From NCBI RefSeq assembly GCF_029962835.1, contig NC_080588.1:67314501-67378500 (forward strand): a stretch of 64,000 nt of DNA. Reading direction: 5' to 3'. Below the pieces are notes generated by a model, which saw only the letters and a program-made list of their open reading frames with translations, ran no database searches and was not told the origin of the DNA. This document shows, in pieces, positions 22,213-36,800 of this stretch (the stretch's first letter is position 1; each line of letters begins with the position of its first letter). A program made the translations under genes and the position numbers. The stretch comes from Magnolia sinica (lineage: Eukaryota > Streptophyta > Magnoliopsida > Magnoliales > Magnoliaceae).

Positions 22213-25200
22213 CCCTTGTGGGGATGGAATTGGGTAAGAATTTCCTTCTTATTAGTTAACTGGAGTGCACAATGCATTCTGTTATCTGATTGGGCTCGCC
22301 ATACACAGGGCTTGATATTGATGACCAGAATGGTTCATTTGGTAGGATCCACTGTCAATGGGCCAAGGTGCGAAAATTGCACAAATAGAACCTTAATTCT
22401 CAATTCGTGGGTTGAGAAATGGACAGTGGAAAGTAAGAATGCCCTGTTTAGGTGAGTGGTAGCCTTGCAATGTTTACAGTCTAGTAGGCAATTCCAAATT
22501 TTCGGAATACATGATAAAAGACAGGCGTCTTTTAAGAGTACGAGATACTATGAATTCCCTCTCTTTTGGGAAAGGATCGGTGAGGTCTGATTGGTTGTTA
22601 TCCATTATAAGATGTAACCAAAAAACTACTACAACTGGGTGGCTGACCCAGTATTATCTATATGGTACATGTATATGATTTTTATTTTTTTTTAATTATT
22701 TTTTTTGCTGTGGTTGCTGAACTAGAGACTGCGGGATCTGATCAGTTTTATCGGCAAATAATTTTGTCTCATGGGGACATCTAAACTAGCCATGGCCAAC
22801 AAATTACCTTTTCTGGCTCATTCCACTAAACTATACCACAGGCAATAGGGCACTATGGTCCATGTGGATTGTTCACTGGGTTCATACCACTTCTCTGCCA
22901 GTAGATAGCATGGGTTGGGTGATCCTACTGATTTAATCACTGGACCTTTTCCTGCACAATGGTGACTGTTGCCAGTTCATTTCTACCATCAATGTAACTG
23001 ATCGGACAATTAAGATCACTCAGCTGTAAACTTTTCTGCCTTGGCTGTTCCATGGTCTGTCCCAGCTTGTGAATACTCCTGATTACAGACCGTTGCACAT
23101 GCATTCAAGTTTTGTGGGAGCTTAGAATAAGGAGCTTTGGTGTGCTGAACAGATAACCTCTTGGTGTTAATGCTCAATAATAGAATTTATAAACTGCATC
23201 TTTGGTGGCACGTTTTGGCTTGGTGTCATCCACAGATTTTTTTATTTTTATTTTTATTTTTGAGAAGTAATGGTATTTATTAAGAAGGCCAAGAGGCCGA
23301 AGCTATACAAATGCAAGCCAAAGCCAGCTGAGAAACAAACAACAAAATCAGGGCACCCCCTCCCTAATATACATTTTAGCCCGTCTTATAGCATCCAAGA
23401 GAGAGCCACATCTATTCCAAAAGCAATGGTTATTTCTCTTTCCTCAAAGGCTCTAAAAAGCCGTCATGGGTTTGGGCGAACGACTTCGATCATGGGTTTG
23501 CTCCCCGTAGACACGAATTCGATTCTCCTCCCCGTGGATTACCCAATGCATGTGATTGGCGGGTGATTGCAGGGAATAATTTCGCCTTAAAGGGGCAGGG
23601 ACACCCTGTCGGGCAACGGAACAACGACATGAAATACTGGAGGAGGTTTGAAAGGATGGCCTTGATGAGAGTGATTCTACTACCAAGGGAGAGAAGTTTG
23701 CTCTTCCAAGGTGAATTTCCTCTCTATTCTTTCAACCACCTTGTCCCACAAGTGTTTAGTGGGCTTACTAATGCAGAGAGGGAGGTCGAGATATGAAGAA
23801 GGAAAAGACATGGCTTGACACTCAAAAACTTCGGCCAGCCTAATGACTTACTTCGAAGACAAATGGATCCCGAGAATTTCACTTTTGGCTTAGTTGACTC
23901 TCAACCCCACCACCACCTCAAAGCACCAGGCGATTTTCCTCAGACTGTCCACCATCGACTTATTTGCCTCCATGGTGTGCTGTAACGGCTATTACATAAA
24001 GGTAATGGTTACACATTATAGGGTCATAACGGCCGTTGTGGAAAAAATGACCCGTAACAGCCATTACAACCCCCGTAATGGCCCGTTACACCCCCTGTAA
24101 AGGCCATAAAGGCCCCATAACGATCCATTACGAATTTATGGGGCCAATATAGTCTTTGAAGGTTTTTTTCCAATATAAAAAAAAAGTTGTAATGGCCGTA
24201 ACAGTGGTGGTTGTTACGAAATACTTTGTCTGTCTCATAGTAGATAAAGAGTGTTATCAACAAACTGGAGGTGGGATATACACTAGTCAACGTTCTCCAC
24301 CTTAAACCCCTAGAAGAGGCCCATTGACCGATCCTTGCTCAGCATCCTACTGAGAGCTTTAGAGACAATGATGCAGGATGGAATGATCTAACCTAATGTG
24401 ATGCCATGAAATTAAAAGATAGATTAATTAGAGCAATGGAATGACAAAATAAAGCTAATTTATCATAAATTCAGAAATTTCATATTCATGACGTCCAAAT
24501 TCAAGCCTATGATAGTCCCGCAATGTGAATCTCATAAATTGCTGATTAATCAGGATCTATGGGAGATATAACCCCCATCCTAGCACAAGGTTAAATATGA
24601 ATTCAATGGAAATCACGTGTCTTGTAAGTGTTCTGATGTGTTAGAGATGTTTAAAGGCTAGGTAATGTGGGAAATGGGTTTGGGGTATCTAGACTTAGAG
24701 GAATTAGGGTTGAGGTTTTTAGAGGTTTTGGGTTAGGATTTCAGATTTTGGGTTAAGGGTTATAGGACTCGGGGTTTCTAGAATTGGGAATATGGGTTTC
24801 GGATTGTGGGAATTAGGGATTTATGATATGGAAAAGGGATCTTCAGATTTTGGGGATTTGGGTTTGGAAAAATTGGGATTTTGGAATTTGAGAATTTTAG
24901 GGTTAGGGTTTGGTGAAATTAGTTTAGAGGTTTTGAGGAGGGAAGCAAAGGGAAGGAAAGAGCATTCATAACGAAACAAGGGGCCATTGTACAACTCTAT
25001 CCGTACGTGCGTCCGTACGTCTGTACGTACAACAAAGGATAGCCGGTTGTGGTTGGTTTGGGCTTGGAATGGGTCAATTTAAGTTTTGGATGGTAACAAA
25101 AAAGAAAAGAAAGGAAGAGATGGAAGAATAAAAGAAGAAGATGAGAGAGGACGATACCTTGTTGAGAAGAAAGAAAAGTAGAAAAGATAATTAGGGAATC

Positions 25201-28200
25201 ACTCCCCGTGGTTTTGCACTACCGATCCAATCACAAGATGATTTTTTATTTTTTTATTTTTTTTTGCTCGATCTCAAAGCAAAAATGAGAGAAATCTTTT
25301 TCATTCATGACATGCGTAATGGCTAGGTTGTGGACGGCCAACCCTTTATAGTCTCAGAAAAGGCCTTTTACAAAAAATGCGCTCTCATATAAGATTCTCA
25401 ACATAAAGACGCTTAATGAATTAAAAATTGTTCCTAACTCCCTAATCTCAACATAAATATGAGTTGTACCAAAATAATGAAACATGTAAACAAACTAAAT
25501 AGCTAAACTATTTCATGGCCCATGGGATTCCACGATCAAGATGTCCAATCATGATGATCCAACGGTTCAATCATCTTATCCGCTCGATCCAATAATCTGA
25601 TGTCTATTAAGCTCCTATATGCAGACTACCTGCATCTTTCCAGTGTGGGATATTCAAAGATGCACGAACGTGCACGTGAAGTCTTCAATGTGGCTAGGAA
25701 TATGAATTGGGCTAAGTGGGGCCCATGTGATGGTCGTCTAGCCATAAAGAGACTGGCTCAGCCATCCTCCTCTGGTATGTTGCTCAGATGTCCTCATCAG
25801 ACAACTGCAAACAGGAAGGGAGAAAGGGGGTCTACTTGATGAAGACCCCTCGAAGCCTTGAAGATGCCAAATGGGGATCCACAAAATTTCCTAAAAAGAT
25901 TTTTAACTGCTATTGATACAAAGATTTTGTTTTATTTTTATTATTTTTACTGCTACATTTGTTGTGCCCACATAGTTTGCAATGCACGGCATTCCCAATG
26001 AAATTCAGTGAGAAATAGCTGAAGTCGTGTAGTCAGTTTGCTGAATCACTTTGTAATTTGAGGGTCTAGGTCGAACTTGTTGTCAATGTTGGTACCAATA
26101 GATGTCTTAATCTCCAGATTCACATTATTGGTTGGCATACAAATGCGATTTCTTCTATATGTACATATTCGCATTTCTTAAATAGAAGAGTTTCACCTTT
26201 TGGGTGTACTTGAAACTTTTGGGTGTACATCACTGCAAAGTGCAAACAATCTAAATTTCCTTTTTACGTGCGATTACATGCTGTCATTTCCTTTAAGTTC
26301 TGCAACAGACTTATTGTTTCAAATTGCAGGCAGAAACAGAGAGGGAAGCAGGAGGAAACAAGGCAGTTTCTGACAAACAAATTCGTTTAAAGGTGTTCTC
26401 TCCTACTGTTCTTAACATCACTTTGGTGGATTTGCCTGGAATAACAAAGGTTCCAGTTGGTGACCAGCCACATGATATTGAGCTACGAATCAGAACAATG
26501 ATATTATCGTACATCAAACACGAGACTTGTATAATTTTAGCAGTTACACCTGCAAATGCCGATTTGGCCAATTCGGATGCACTTCAGATGGCAAGGGTTG
26601 CTGATCATGATGGTAATTTCACAAAGATGCTTTATGAGTAGGTTATTGTGTAGGCATGCAGCTGAAATAATGGAGATAGTACATGCTCTATAGTATTTAT
26701 GATGCTGTGGGAAATGGATGTACCACATGATTCTGATGTTTCATATACTAATTTTTCTGGACAGGTTCCCGAACAATTGGTGTGATCACAAAGGTCTGTC
26801 TGATATAGTCCATTTGTAATTTATAGTATATTTTGATATTTAAGTAATTTTTTATGCTGGAGTTCTTTGCTGATTGAGGAGTGGCATTGATATTTTGTCT
26901 TAGTTGGATATCATGGACCGAGGTACTGATGCTCGCAATTTTTTGCTTGGAAATGTGATCCCCCTTAAACTTGGTTATGTGGGTGTTGTCAATCGTAGTC
27001 AGGAGGTAATCCCTTTACTCATATGGTCAACATTGGAAGTTCATGATAACCTTTTTCTTGATTTAGATCATATCTTTTAACATTGTATACCTGTGTTCAT
27101 CTGTTCATATTAGCAGATACTGTGAGCATAATCTTATTCATAGCAGTCAATCCAGCTACTCTTGCTTCCAGTCATTCTATCTGCACTATTATTAATTTAC
27201 AAACTATGTATGCATTTGTGCTCTGGTGTTTGAATGCCATCCTTCTGTTTCAAGGAACCAACTGTGTTGATGGTAATGGATGTTCACTTTATGAATTTAA
27301 TACCATCGACAACATGGTTGACTTATGTTTTACAAAAAAAAAATTACAACTTGGTTGACTTGGTGATGATTGACACTTGTGTATAGATTTCACGTGCATG
27401 TTATGTAAAAGAGATCAAGTCAGAAAAGATTCTAATCCATCATTTTCCTGTTATTCTCAAATAGGATATTATGCACAACCGCAGCATTAAGGAAGCACTT
27501 GCCTATGAGGAGGACTTCTTCCGCAGAAATGCTGTATGACCTGTACCATTTTCAAGTGATTATTTACAGGTTTACTGTGCATTTAGTTTGCAGCCTGTTG
27601 ATTCAGAGTTGGTACTGATTGCAGGTATACCATGGACTTTCAGATCGATGTGGCATTCCTCAGTTAGCCAAGAAGTTGAATCAGGTAGGATCACTGAGAA
27701 GCTGGACTGTGCAGTCCTAGTCCAATGATATCTTAGAATGAGTATTATCCAGCTGCACCTTGAGTGTGTGTTGCTGATCACCTTGCACTCTATGTACTCC
27801 TCTTCTCTTGTTGTTTGAATGGCCCTATATCATCTTTTTCTTTGTCGTTGTCGTCGTCATCATCATCGTAGCCTTTCTCCCAGCAGTTTGGGGTTGGGTT
27901 TTAAATGGTAGGTCAGCAAAAAGTTTAATGATTAGCTGACCTCCATACATCAACCTCCTTTTTACCTGGGCTCTTGGAAGATAACTATTGAACCAGCCAT
28001 GCAGAGGGTCACATTGACACCACTCCCATGTTAGCACAGGCCCACCCAGTATTGACCCCCAGCTCAACCATTAAATGCATGCCCCAAAGGGCAAGCAAGC
28101 TAGGAAGGGTCATGGAGGGCAGTTACCAGACAACCAACTGTGCACAAAGCACACAATTGTTCCATCGTTGGACCAAAAGTGGAAAGGACATTAGGACATG

Positions 28201-31200
28201 CTCAAGTTGGCTGCATGGAATTGTCAGTAGCCCACCAATACAAGTTCACCAAACACCAATGACATGCCAATACAATCATGTCCAACAGTATGCTTTAGGC
28301 CTAAGCTATTGCACATTATTCAGCAAGGGAGGGAAATTTGTAAACAATCAAGGCCTCTAGCATGCAATGTCGGACAACCTCGCTAGTCATGATTGAGCTT
28401 TTAAGCTGCAACCAGTGTTCGAAATATCGGCATCACATTACGTATCACATCCTTGGGATACAGATACGTATCGATTATCGCACGGGATATATCGTCTGTA
28501 TCGGGTAATTTATCGCACTTTTTGGGAAACATGGGGAAACATTGGGAAAATGGTTGAATTTTTCAATGAAACTTCACGGATTGTATAAAAATAAAAATAA
28601 AAATAAAAAACTTAATAAACATTTTTAAATCATAATATCTCAAAAAAGAAGTGCACATAATAGGTTTCCTTTGTATAGGGTCCTAAGCTATGCGTTGTCT
28701 GACTGAACTAATGCAACTATATTCAAATTGGATGCGTAACATTTAGAGTGTATATGACGATCATTTCATCAAATACTCTTAAATACTTCGAAATTAGTCT
28801 CAATTGACAACTAGTTCAAGGGAAATTTCGAAAAAAAAAAATTAAATTTTTTAATATTAATTTTAAATTAAAAAATAATTTTTATTTTCTGAAATTGACA
28901 AGGACTTAACAATCAGTAGATCAGCTCTCATACATGCATGATTTCATGTTTGGAATGCAACATTGCAAGCAATTTGGGAGAAACTGGGGAGATTTTGAAT
29001 TTTTCCCTTTTTTTTCCAAATTGGACCACCTACACTCAAATTTCGAAATTAAAGTGTATGTGATAATCATTTCAAATAGTCCAAAATACTTCGAAATTAG
29101 TCTCAATTGACAGTAGTTGAAAGAAAATTTTGAAAAAAAACACGAAGGACCATTTTCATGCAAAACATGAAGAACCAATGGATTTGTAACCATTTGACAC
29201 TGATTTAACATAATTTCAACAAAAAAAAAGGGATCAGAAATTAAAAATGCTCACCAGATCAAACATGTGGGTTATATCAGCACTACCTGTGCATTTTGCA
29301 TCGCACAAGTGGGATACAGGATATATCGGCCGATATCATTGATATTTAAAACATTGGCTGCAATAACTTAAATATACGTTGTTAAAGTTGAAATTGCTGT
29401 CGCTGCGAGCACGAGACTTGCCCACGAATGGATCCTTGTTAGGGGTTCTAGATTCTACTATTTTCAATTACTAGACTCGAATAGTCTGGCACTGTTATTT
29501 ATTGTCAGTAATTCCCTGTGTTAGGTATTCATATATTGGTTTTAGAAATTTGGCTGTTCTTTGAATACCTTTAAATGATGGGTGATGCCATTATGGAATT
29601 CCATCAGTATCCCTTGTGGAACATGAACATAAATATGTTGTTCTGTTTCAATCTATGCCTGATGGTACCAACTTTTGTTTGCAGATTCTGGTACAGCATA
29701 TCAGGGCTGTCCTTCCAGGATTGAAGGCCCGCATAAGTACTCAATTAGTTGCTGTAGCAAAGGAGCATGCTGCGTATGGTGAAATCACTGAATCAAAAGT
29801 ATGTTATCTGTCAAAATGGTTCACAGGAAATGTTGCTGATGTGTATACACAACTCTGGACCATTAAAGTTGACAATATGTTCTTTATTTCTGTGTGAACA
29901 AATGTTTAGTGTAAGTTGGTTGAGAAATTAAACTCTATACTGGTACAGTTTTGTGCTTAAGTTTATATTTATTTCATTGATTTATTATACCCTATAATGT
30001 CAGTTTCCTTGAAGTTATAGGTGATAAAATGTTCATTGCTCAGTCAACATATTTGTGAGGCTTACTTACTGGTGGTCCAACTTAGGGGCTGTTTGATAAA
30101 TACTTATTTTCAACACTTAGCACTGAAATTTGATATTTTTTGTAATTTTATACAATTCCGATCGTTTGGCAAATCCAAATTATTAAGTGCTTAAATTAAT
30201 TTTCACTGAAAATATGGGTCTTTTTTTTTCAGCCCCCCTCCCTTTACTTAATGTTGACAGTGGTGGCGCATTAAAATTTCTTTCCACTTTTGACTAAAAT
30301 ATCCCTAAAATTATTTCAAAATTTCAATTCAACACATTTCAAAGCTTACTTTTCACTTCATTAAACGACACCTTATTCATAAGATGGTTGATGCAATACG
30401 GAATTATTTGACCTAATATGATGCCATGAAATTAAAGGATAAATTAACTAGAGCAATGGAACGACAAAATAAAGCTAATTCACCATAAATTCAGTAATTT
30501 CATATTCATGACATGTCCAAATTCAAGTCTACGACAGTTCCACAATGCGTATCTCATAAATTACTGATTAATCGGGACCTATGGGAGATAGAACTCCCAT
30601 CCTAACATAGGGTTAAATCTGAATTCAATGGAAATCATGTGACTAGTAAGAGTTTTGATGTGTTAGGGTTGTTTAAAGGCTAGGAAATGTGGGAAATGGG
30701 TTTGGGTTATCTAGGCTTAAAGGAATCAGGGTTTGGAACATTAGGGTTCAGGTTTTGGGAGGTTTCGGGTTAGGATTTCAGATTCTTGTTTTAAGGGATT
30801 TAGAATTTAGGGTTTCTAGAATTGAGAATATGGGTTTCAGGTTATTGGAATTAGGGATTTTCATATTTTGGGGATCTGGGTTTGGAAAATTTGGGGATAT
30901 GGAATTTGGAAATTTTAGGTTTAGGATTTGGTGAAATTAGTTTGGGGTTTTGAAGAGGGAAGCAAAGGGAAGGGAAGTGTATTTATAATGAGACAAGGGA
31001 GCTATTGTACAAGGTTGTCCGTATGGACAACCGTATGTACGTGCGTCTGTACGTCAGTACGGACAACATAGGATGGCCGGTTGTGGTCAGTTTAAGCTTG
31101 GGATGGGTCGATTTAGGTTTTGGATGGTAACAAAGAAGAAAAAAGAGAGAGGAAGAGAAAAAGAAGGAAGAAAAGAAAAAAATAAAAATAAAGAGAGAAG

Positions 31201-33791
31201 ATGATACCTCGTGGAGAATAGAGAAAAGTAGGAAAGATAATTAGGGAATCGCTCCGTGGTTTTGCACCACCAATCCAATCACAGGATGAAATTTTGCTCA
31301 ATCTCAAAGCAAAATGTGAGAAATTTCTTTCATTCATAACATGCATAATGGCTATGGTGGGGACGTCCAACCCTTTATAGTCTCAGAAAAGACATTCTAC
31401 AAAAAGGTACTCTCAGATAAGATTCTCAACATAAAGATACTTAATGAATTAAAATTTGTTCCTAATTCCCTAATCTCAACACAAATATAAGATGTACTAA
31501 AAATAATGAAACATGTAAACAAACTAAACAAGCTAATTATTTCGTGGCCCATGGGGGTCCACGATCAAGATTTCTAATGATGATAATCCAACTATCCAAT
31601 TATTGTCTCCACTCGACCCAATGGTACGATGTGTTTATCAAGCTCCTACATGCAGCCCACGTGCATGAACATGCACATGGGGTCTTCAACGTGGCTAGGA
31701 ATGTGAATTGGGTCAAGTAGGCCCCATATAATGGTTGTCTAGCCATAAGGAGACTGGCTCATCCCTCTTCTGGTATGTTGCTTGGATGTCCTCATCATGG
31801 GAAATAACCCGATAATCTCCCCAATCCAATGATTGCAATGCTCTCATTTAGCATATGTTAAATGCAATTTTTTGTTGTAAACCTGTAATTGCCCATTTTC
31901 ATGGGATTTTTGGTATCATCCGCTATGGGAGATACTAGGGAATAATAGTTCCATCCCGAGATGGGGCCTAGTAGATCAACAACTTTGCTTTCGAAAGGTG
32001 CGTCCCACTTATACCATTGTTGGGTCGAACCAAGAAGCATTGCTTCTCTTGATTGGTCATCATATAATGGAGGTTCGCTAAGCCCACGCACAGTGTGCCT
32101 AGTGATTCTATTGGACCCTTGAGTGGTGCATAACGCGAAGATGACTATGCACAATCAAGCTAGTCCTCTGATTAGGTGGGCCAGCTCCAAAAGAGAAGAA
32201 TGGATGGACTAAAAAACTTGCCAACTGTCCAATCAATGTACATGTATCACCTGCCTGAGGACTACAGGAGCCCAATCTTCTTCCATGGGCATCTTCACAA
32301 CAGGTCCACACACTTGCAAGGTTGTCAGATGTGCTGTATATAAATTTATAGAGAGGATTGTGTGTAGGATTGGTTCTAGCAAATTTCCGTATAAAGCGTA
32401 AATTAATAGACTTCATTTTCTAGGTGTTTCCTTGCCCCTCACGCCCCAATGTGTGCAGCTCATATGTGGGCATCTGAACGAAGCATAAGGTGGGTCCCAC
32501 CATGAATATAACCATCAGAAAATTCTGGCTGGTACAGGGTGTGCCGAAGTATGCAGAGAATGGGAGGTTTATATAAAATTGCCAACTGTCCACATTTTTC
32601 ATAATGCGTGGCTTGCTCAATTAGTGCATCAACCCGATCCATGCCGACAGTCTGATTCAACATAAATCTTGCACCCACCTTTTCCTTAACTCTGATTCCA
32701 CGTTGTAGACATGTTGGCACGTGTGCTAAGGGGGCGGTAACTTATCGTCTTATGTGACCATTCCTCCTTCCCAGTAATATATAGCTTTTACATTTGCAAA
32801 TTTGACGATTTCTTTGTTTAACGCCCATTGTTGCAATTATCTCATTTATTTATCAAAAGAAAGTTCTGACAGTCTTTACTCAAACTTTTCACGATAATGT
32901 GTCCTACTTTATTATTTATTCCTTTTTCTGTCTTATAAAGTGCAGGCTGGTCAGGGGGCTCTTCTCTTGAACATCCTTACAAAATTCTCTGAAGGTAAGG
33001 TAGCTTCTAAATTTTGTGGATTGCTTTTAGGCCAACTCTTACTTGAGATATACGTGATGTGCTTGAGATTGAGTCTTTTTTCTTTTTGTTCTTTTCCTTG
33101 AATGGATTGATTTCCTCCTCCTAAGATATGCCCCTTGTAATATTTAACCATTTTCTCTACAATGGTGCCCTCTTCTCTATGGGCATGTTTGATACTTAGA
33201 ATCCAAGGCAAAAGAATTGAAAAAACAATAATTATCTATTGATGATATCTATGAGAACTATTGAAACATGGATTTCAATTTTGAATTCTTGTTTGGATGG
33301 CAAGTGTAACCTCATATTCCTCTCACAATTAAGTTATTCCATAACTGTTGACGGTGGCTGTAACGACTGCTGCCGTTGTCATTACGATACCGGCTGTAAT
33401 GACCATTATGGATTTTTGTTTTTGTTTTTTGTTTTTTTGAGGCAAAAAACCTATTTCGGCTCCATAACAGACCGTTACGGGTTAATTTTTCCAAAATAAC
33501 CATTACGACATCATAATACGTAACAATTACCACCATTACCATTACATAACGGTTATTATGTAACTGTTTTGGAATACCTTGCTCACAATACTCGCCTAGT
33601 TTTTTGTGCCAATAATCTACATTATGGAAAAGTGTAATTATTGATTGGTGGAATCCACTTTTTTTGCTATCCAAATAACACAATGAAAACCCTTTTCCTT
33701 TTCTATTGTTTGGGATGGAATCCATGGTTTCCAAACATGGCCTAACTACAACAGTCATGCTGACATGTCATTGACATAGTTACTTGTGCTG

Positions 33792-33853
<62 letters not shown>

Positions 33854-36800
33854 ATATATATATATATGGAAAAGGTACTATGCGCTCGACCTCACGATAA
33901 GCTCCCGTGAGGTCGAGCTGTGTGGGCCCCACCGTGATGCGTGTCGACCATCAACACCGTGCATTTGATGGGTCCCCTCTAAATTATGGGATATCCCAAA
34001 AATCAGCAGTATACGGAACCCAAGTGGGCCATACCATCTAAAATCATGTGAAGACACCGTTAAAACATATAAAAGCACTTGGTGGGGCCCACCTGAGTTT
34101 TGAATGCTGCTGAAACTTGGTCTGAACCCTCATAAAAGTGGGACACACATGATGGATGGGCTGGATTTGCAAACCACATCTCTGTGGGCCCAAAAAATGA
34201 TTATGAATGTTTTAATGGTGCACGGCCCCTCCCCACTTCTATATGTGGTGTGGCCCACACAAGTCATGGATTGACTTGATTTTTGAGACCTAGGCCCACG
34301 ATGGAATGTTGCATCTGACTGATGGGGTAGATGTTCGAAACGCATCACGGTGGGGCCCACACAGCTCGACCTCATGGGACGGACTCGTGAGGTCGAGCGC
34401 ATAGTACCTTTTCCCATATATATATATATATATATCGTGGTAATAAGGGAAGAAGGGATAAACTTGTAGAGAGAAGAAGAGGAGCGGACCTTTTTATCCA
34501 TCTCTTAAGGATGCTTTATTTGTAATGACTTCAAGATTACAAGAGATAAGCTAGGATTTATTACAATGAAATAAAATCAAATCAAGAGGAGTTTATTCCG
34601 ATTTCTCCAGAATGGTGCACTGCATTGTCCACAGAAGACTGTACACTAACAATAGAATGACGTATCGCATGTACAGAGAAGACTGTACACTAACGCTCCT
34701 TCTCGAGCTAGTACATGGATCTCATGCATGCCAAGCTTGCCGAATAATTTCCCATAGGCGAAGAGATGAAGAAGCTTTGGTGAAGATATCCACAAACTGA
34801 TCTTCAGAGCATCTCTCAAAAAAAAAAAAAAAAAAAACTGATCTTCAGAGCGAACAAAGGGAGTTTTCAGGGTCTTGTCCCTCTTCTCATGGCAAAGTGA
34901 TAATAAACTTAAATAGGCTTTATTCGTTCATGAAAGATGGGATTAGAGGTAATGTGTATGGTTGCTTGATTGTTACAATGAGGCAGAATAGAAGAGTGCA
35001 GTAATCTCCATATCATGAAAATTGCTTTTGCCCAAATCAATCCACATCCCGCTTGAGCCATAGCGTGATATTTTGTTTCTGCGGAGGAACGAGCCACAAC
35101 TGATTGCTTTTTTCTTTTCCCTGTAACAAGGTTTTCACCAACAAATGTACAATAACCTGTTGTGGAGTGCCGATCAAAGGTGAAGCCAACTCAGTCAACA
35201 CCACAGAAACCAGTCAAACCACTAATTTTTAAGCGACCATGTTGAGAATAAAGGAGACCACGACTAGGAGCAGTTTTTTTAGTATCGAAGGATTCAATAG
35301 GCAACCTCAAATTCTATTCACTAATAAGGGAAGAAGGGAGAAACATATGGAGAGAAGAAGAGGAGAGAGGGCCTGCTATGTCCTTCTCCTAAAGTTGCTG
35401 TGTTTATAATGACTTAAAGATTACAAGAGATAAGCTAGGATTTATTACAATGAAATAAAATCAATTCATAAGGATGGTATCTGATTTCTTTTCAGAATGT
35501 TGCACTGCATGTCTGCAGAAGACTGTACACTAACGATAGAATAGCGTACTGCATGTACACAGAAGGCTGTGTACACTAACACTATTCAAGGAACCTGAGC
35601 AAATTCCATTCACTAACCAAGCTGTTTCTATGAGTTTTGCATGATTGAATAGAACATAACATGTTTTCTTTTTCATATTTTTGCTTTGTACCTTTGTTTG
35701 AAAATGTCGCTGAAATTTATGCATAAATGGTCTGTTCATCACAGCTTTTTCTTCAATGGTGGAGGGGAAAAACGAAGAAATGTCAACATCTGAACTTTCT
35801 GGTGGAGCAAGAATTCACTATATTTTTCAATCTATCTTTGTGAAGAGTTTGGAGGTGTGTATCATTTACCTTCACATGTACATGCAGAAGTCATTTTTCA
35901 GTCAATTTATTCCTTCTCGAATGCTTTTGACCAGCGACCATGTCGGAGTTTTTGGTGCTTCTATCTTTATCTGTCATTGTCTAAGGACTTAGCGTCTGTT
36001 TCTCTTGTTAACTATCACATATTTAGTGCAGTAATTGTTTATTTACTTTATTAATAGACTCCTCAGTTACCTTGGCACTTACATGGTAATACAATATGCT
36101 AGGAGTATATGTCGTGATTTTGAAGCTGCTTTGAACCCTCTAGGGCTGATGTAGTATGCAATCTCTTGCAGGAAGTGGATCCATGTGATGACTTAACTGA
36201 TGAGGACATCCGCACTGCTATACAAAATGCTACTGGTCCAAAAGGCGCTTTATTTGTACCCGAGGTGAGATACTTATAAGCTTCATGATTTTTTGCTTAA
36301 AAGTTCATATGATTCGTAGAAGTGTCACCTTTTCTTTCTCCATTCATTCTGCTTTCTCTATTCTGATAGCTTACCATTAGTTTTTAACATCTTTAGGTGC
36401 CATTTGAAGTTCTTGTCCGAAGACAGATAGCTCGTTTGTTAGATCCAAGCCTTCAGTGTGCAAGGTTCATCTATGATGAATTGATTAAGGTAGGCTGTTT
36501 CTGGTAGACACATCTCTGTTATCTATGCAGAGGCTGCTTTCAAGTTCCAAATTTGATGTCACCCTTTTGCTTATTGAACACTAAACCATCCTCTCGCTTT
36601 TTTATTCAGATGAGCCACCGTTGTCTGGCTAACGAACTGCAACGGTTTCCCGTTCTTAGAAAACGCATGGATGAAGTTATTGGAAATTTTTTACGAGATG
36701 GCCTAGAACCTTCGGAGACAATGATTGGACACATTATTGAAATGGAGGTACACTGTAATTTGGATGCTTAGAACAGTGTTTGCAATATATGGAGTCTCCG

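Noticed and set aside
24660-24930. Telomere-like TTAGGG/GGGTTTAGG wording
   Set aside because: Irregular G/T-rich text that recurs at the same place in the second solo LTR, so it belongs to the LTR and is not an interstitial telomere.
26311-26571. Minus-strand frame over DRP3 exon 2
   Set aside because: Antisense of the GTPase exon containing DLPG; the plus strand is clearly the coding one.
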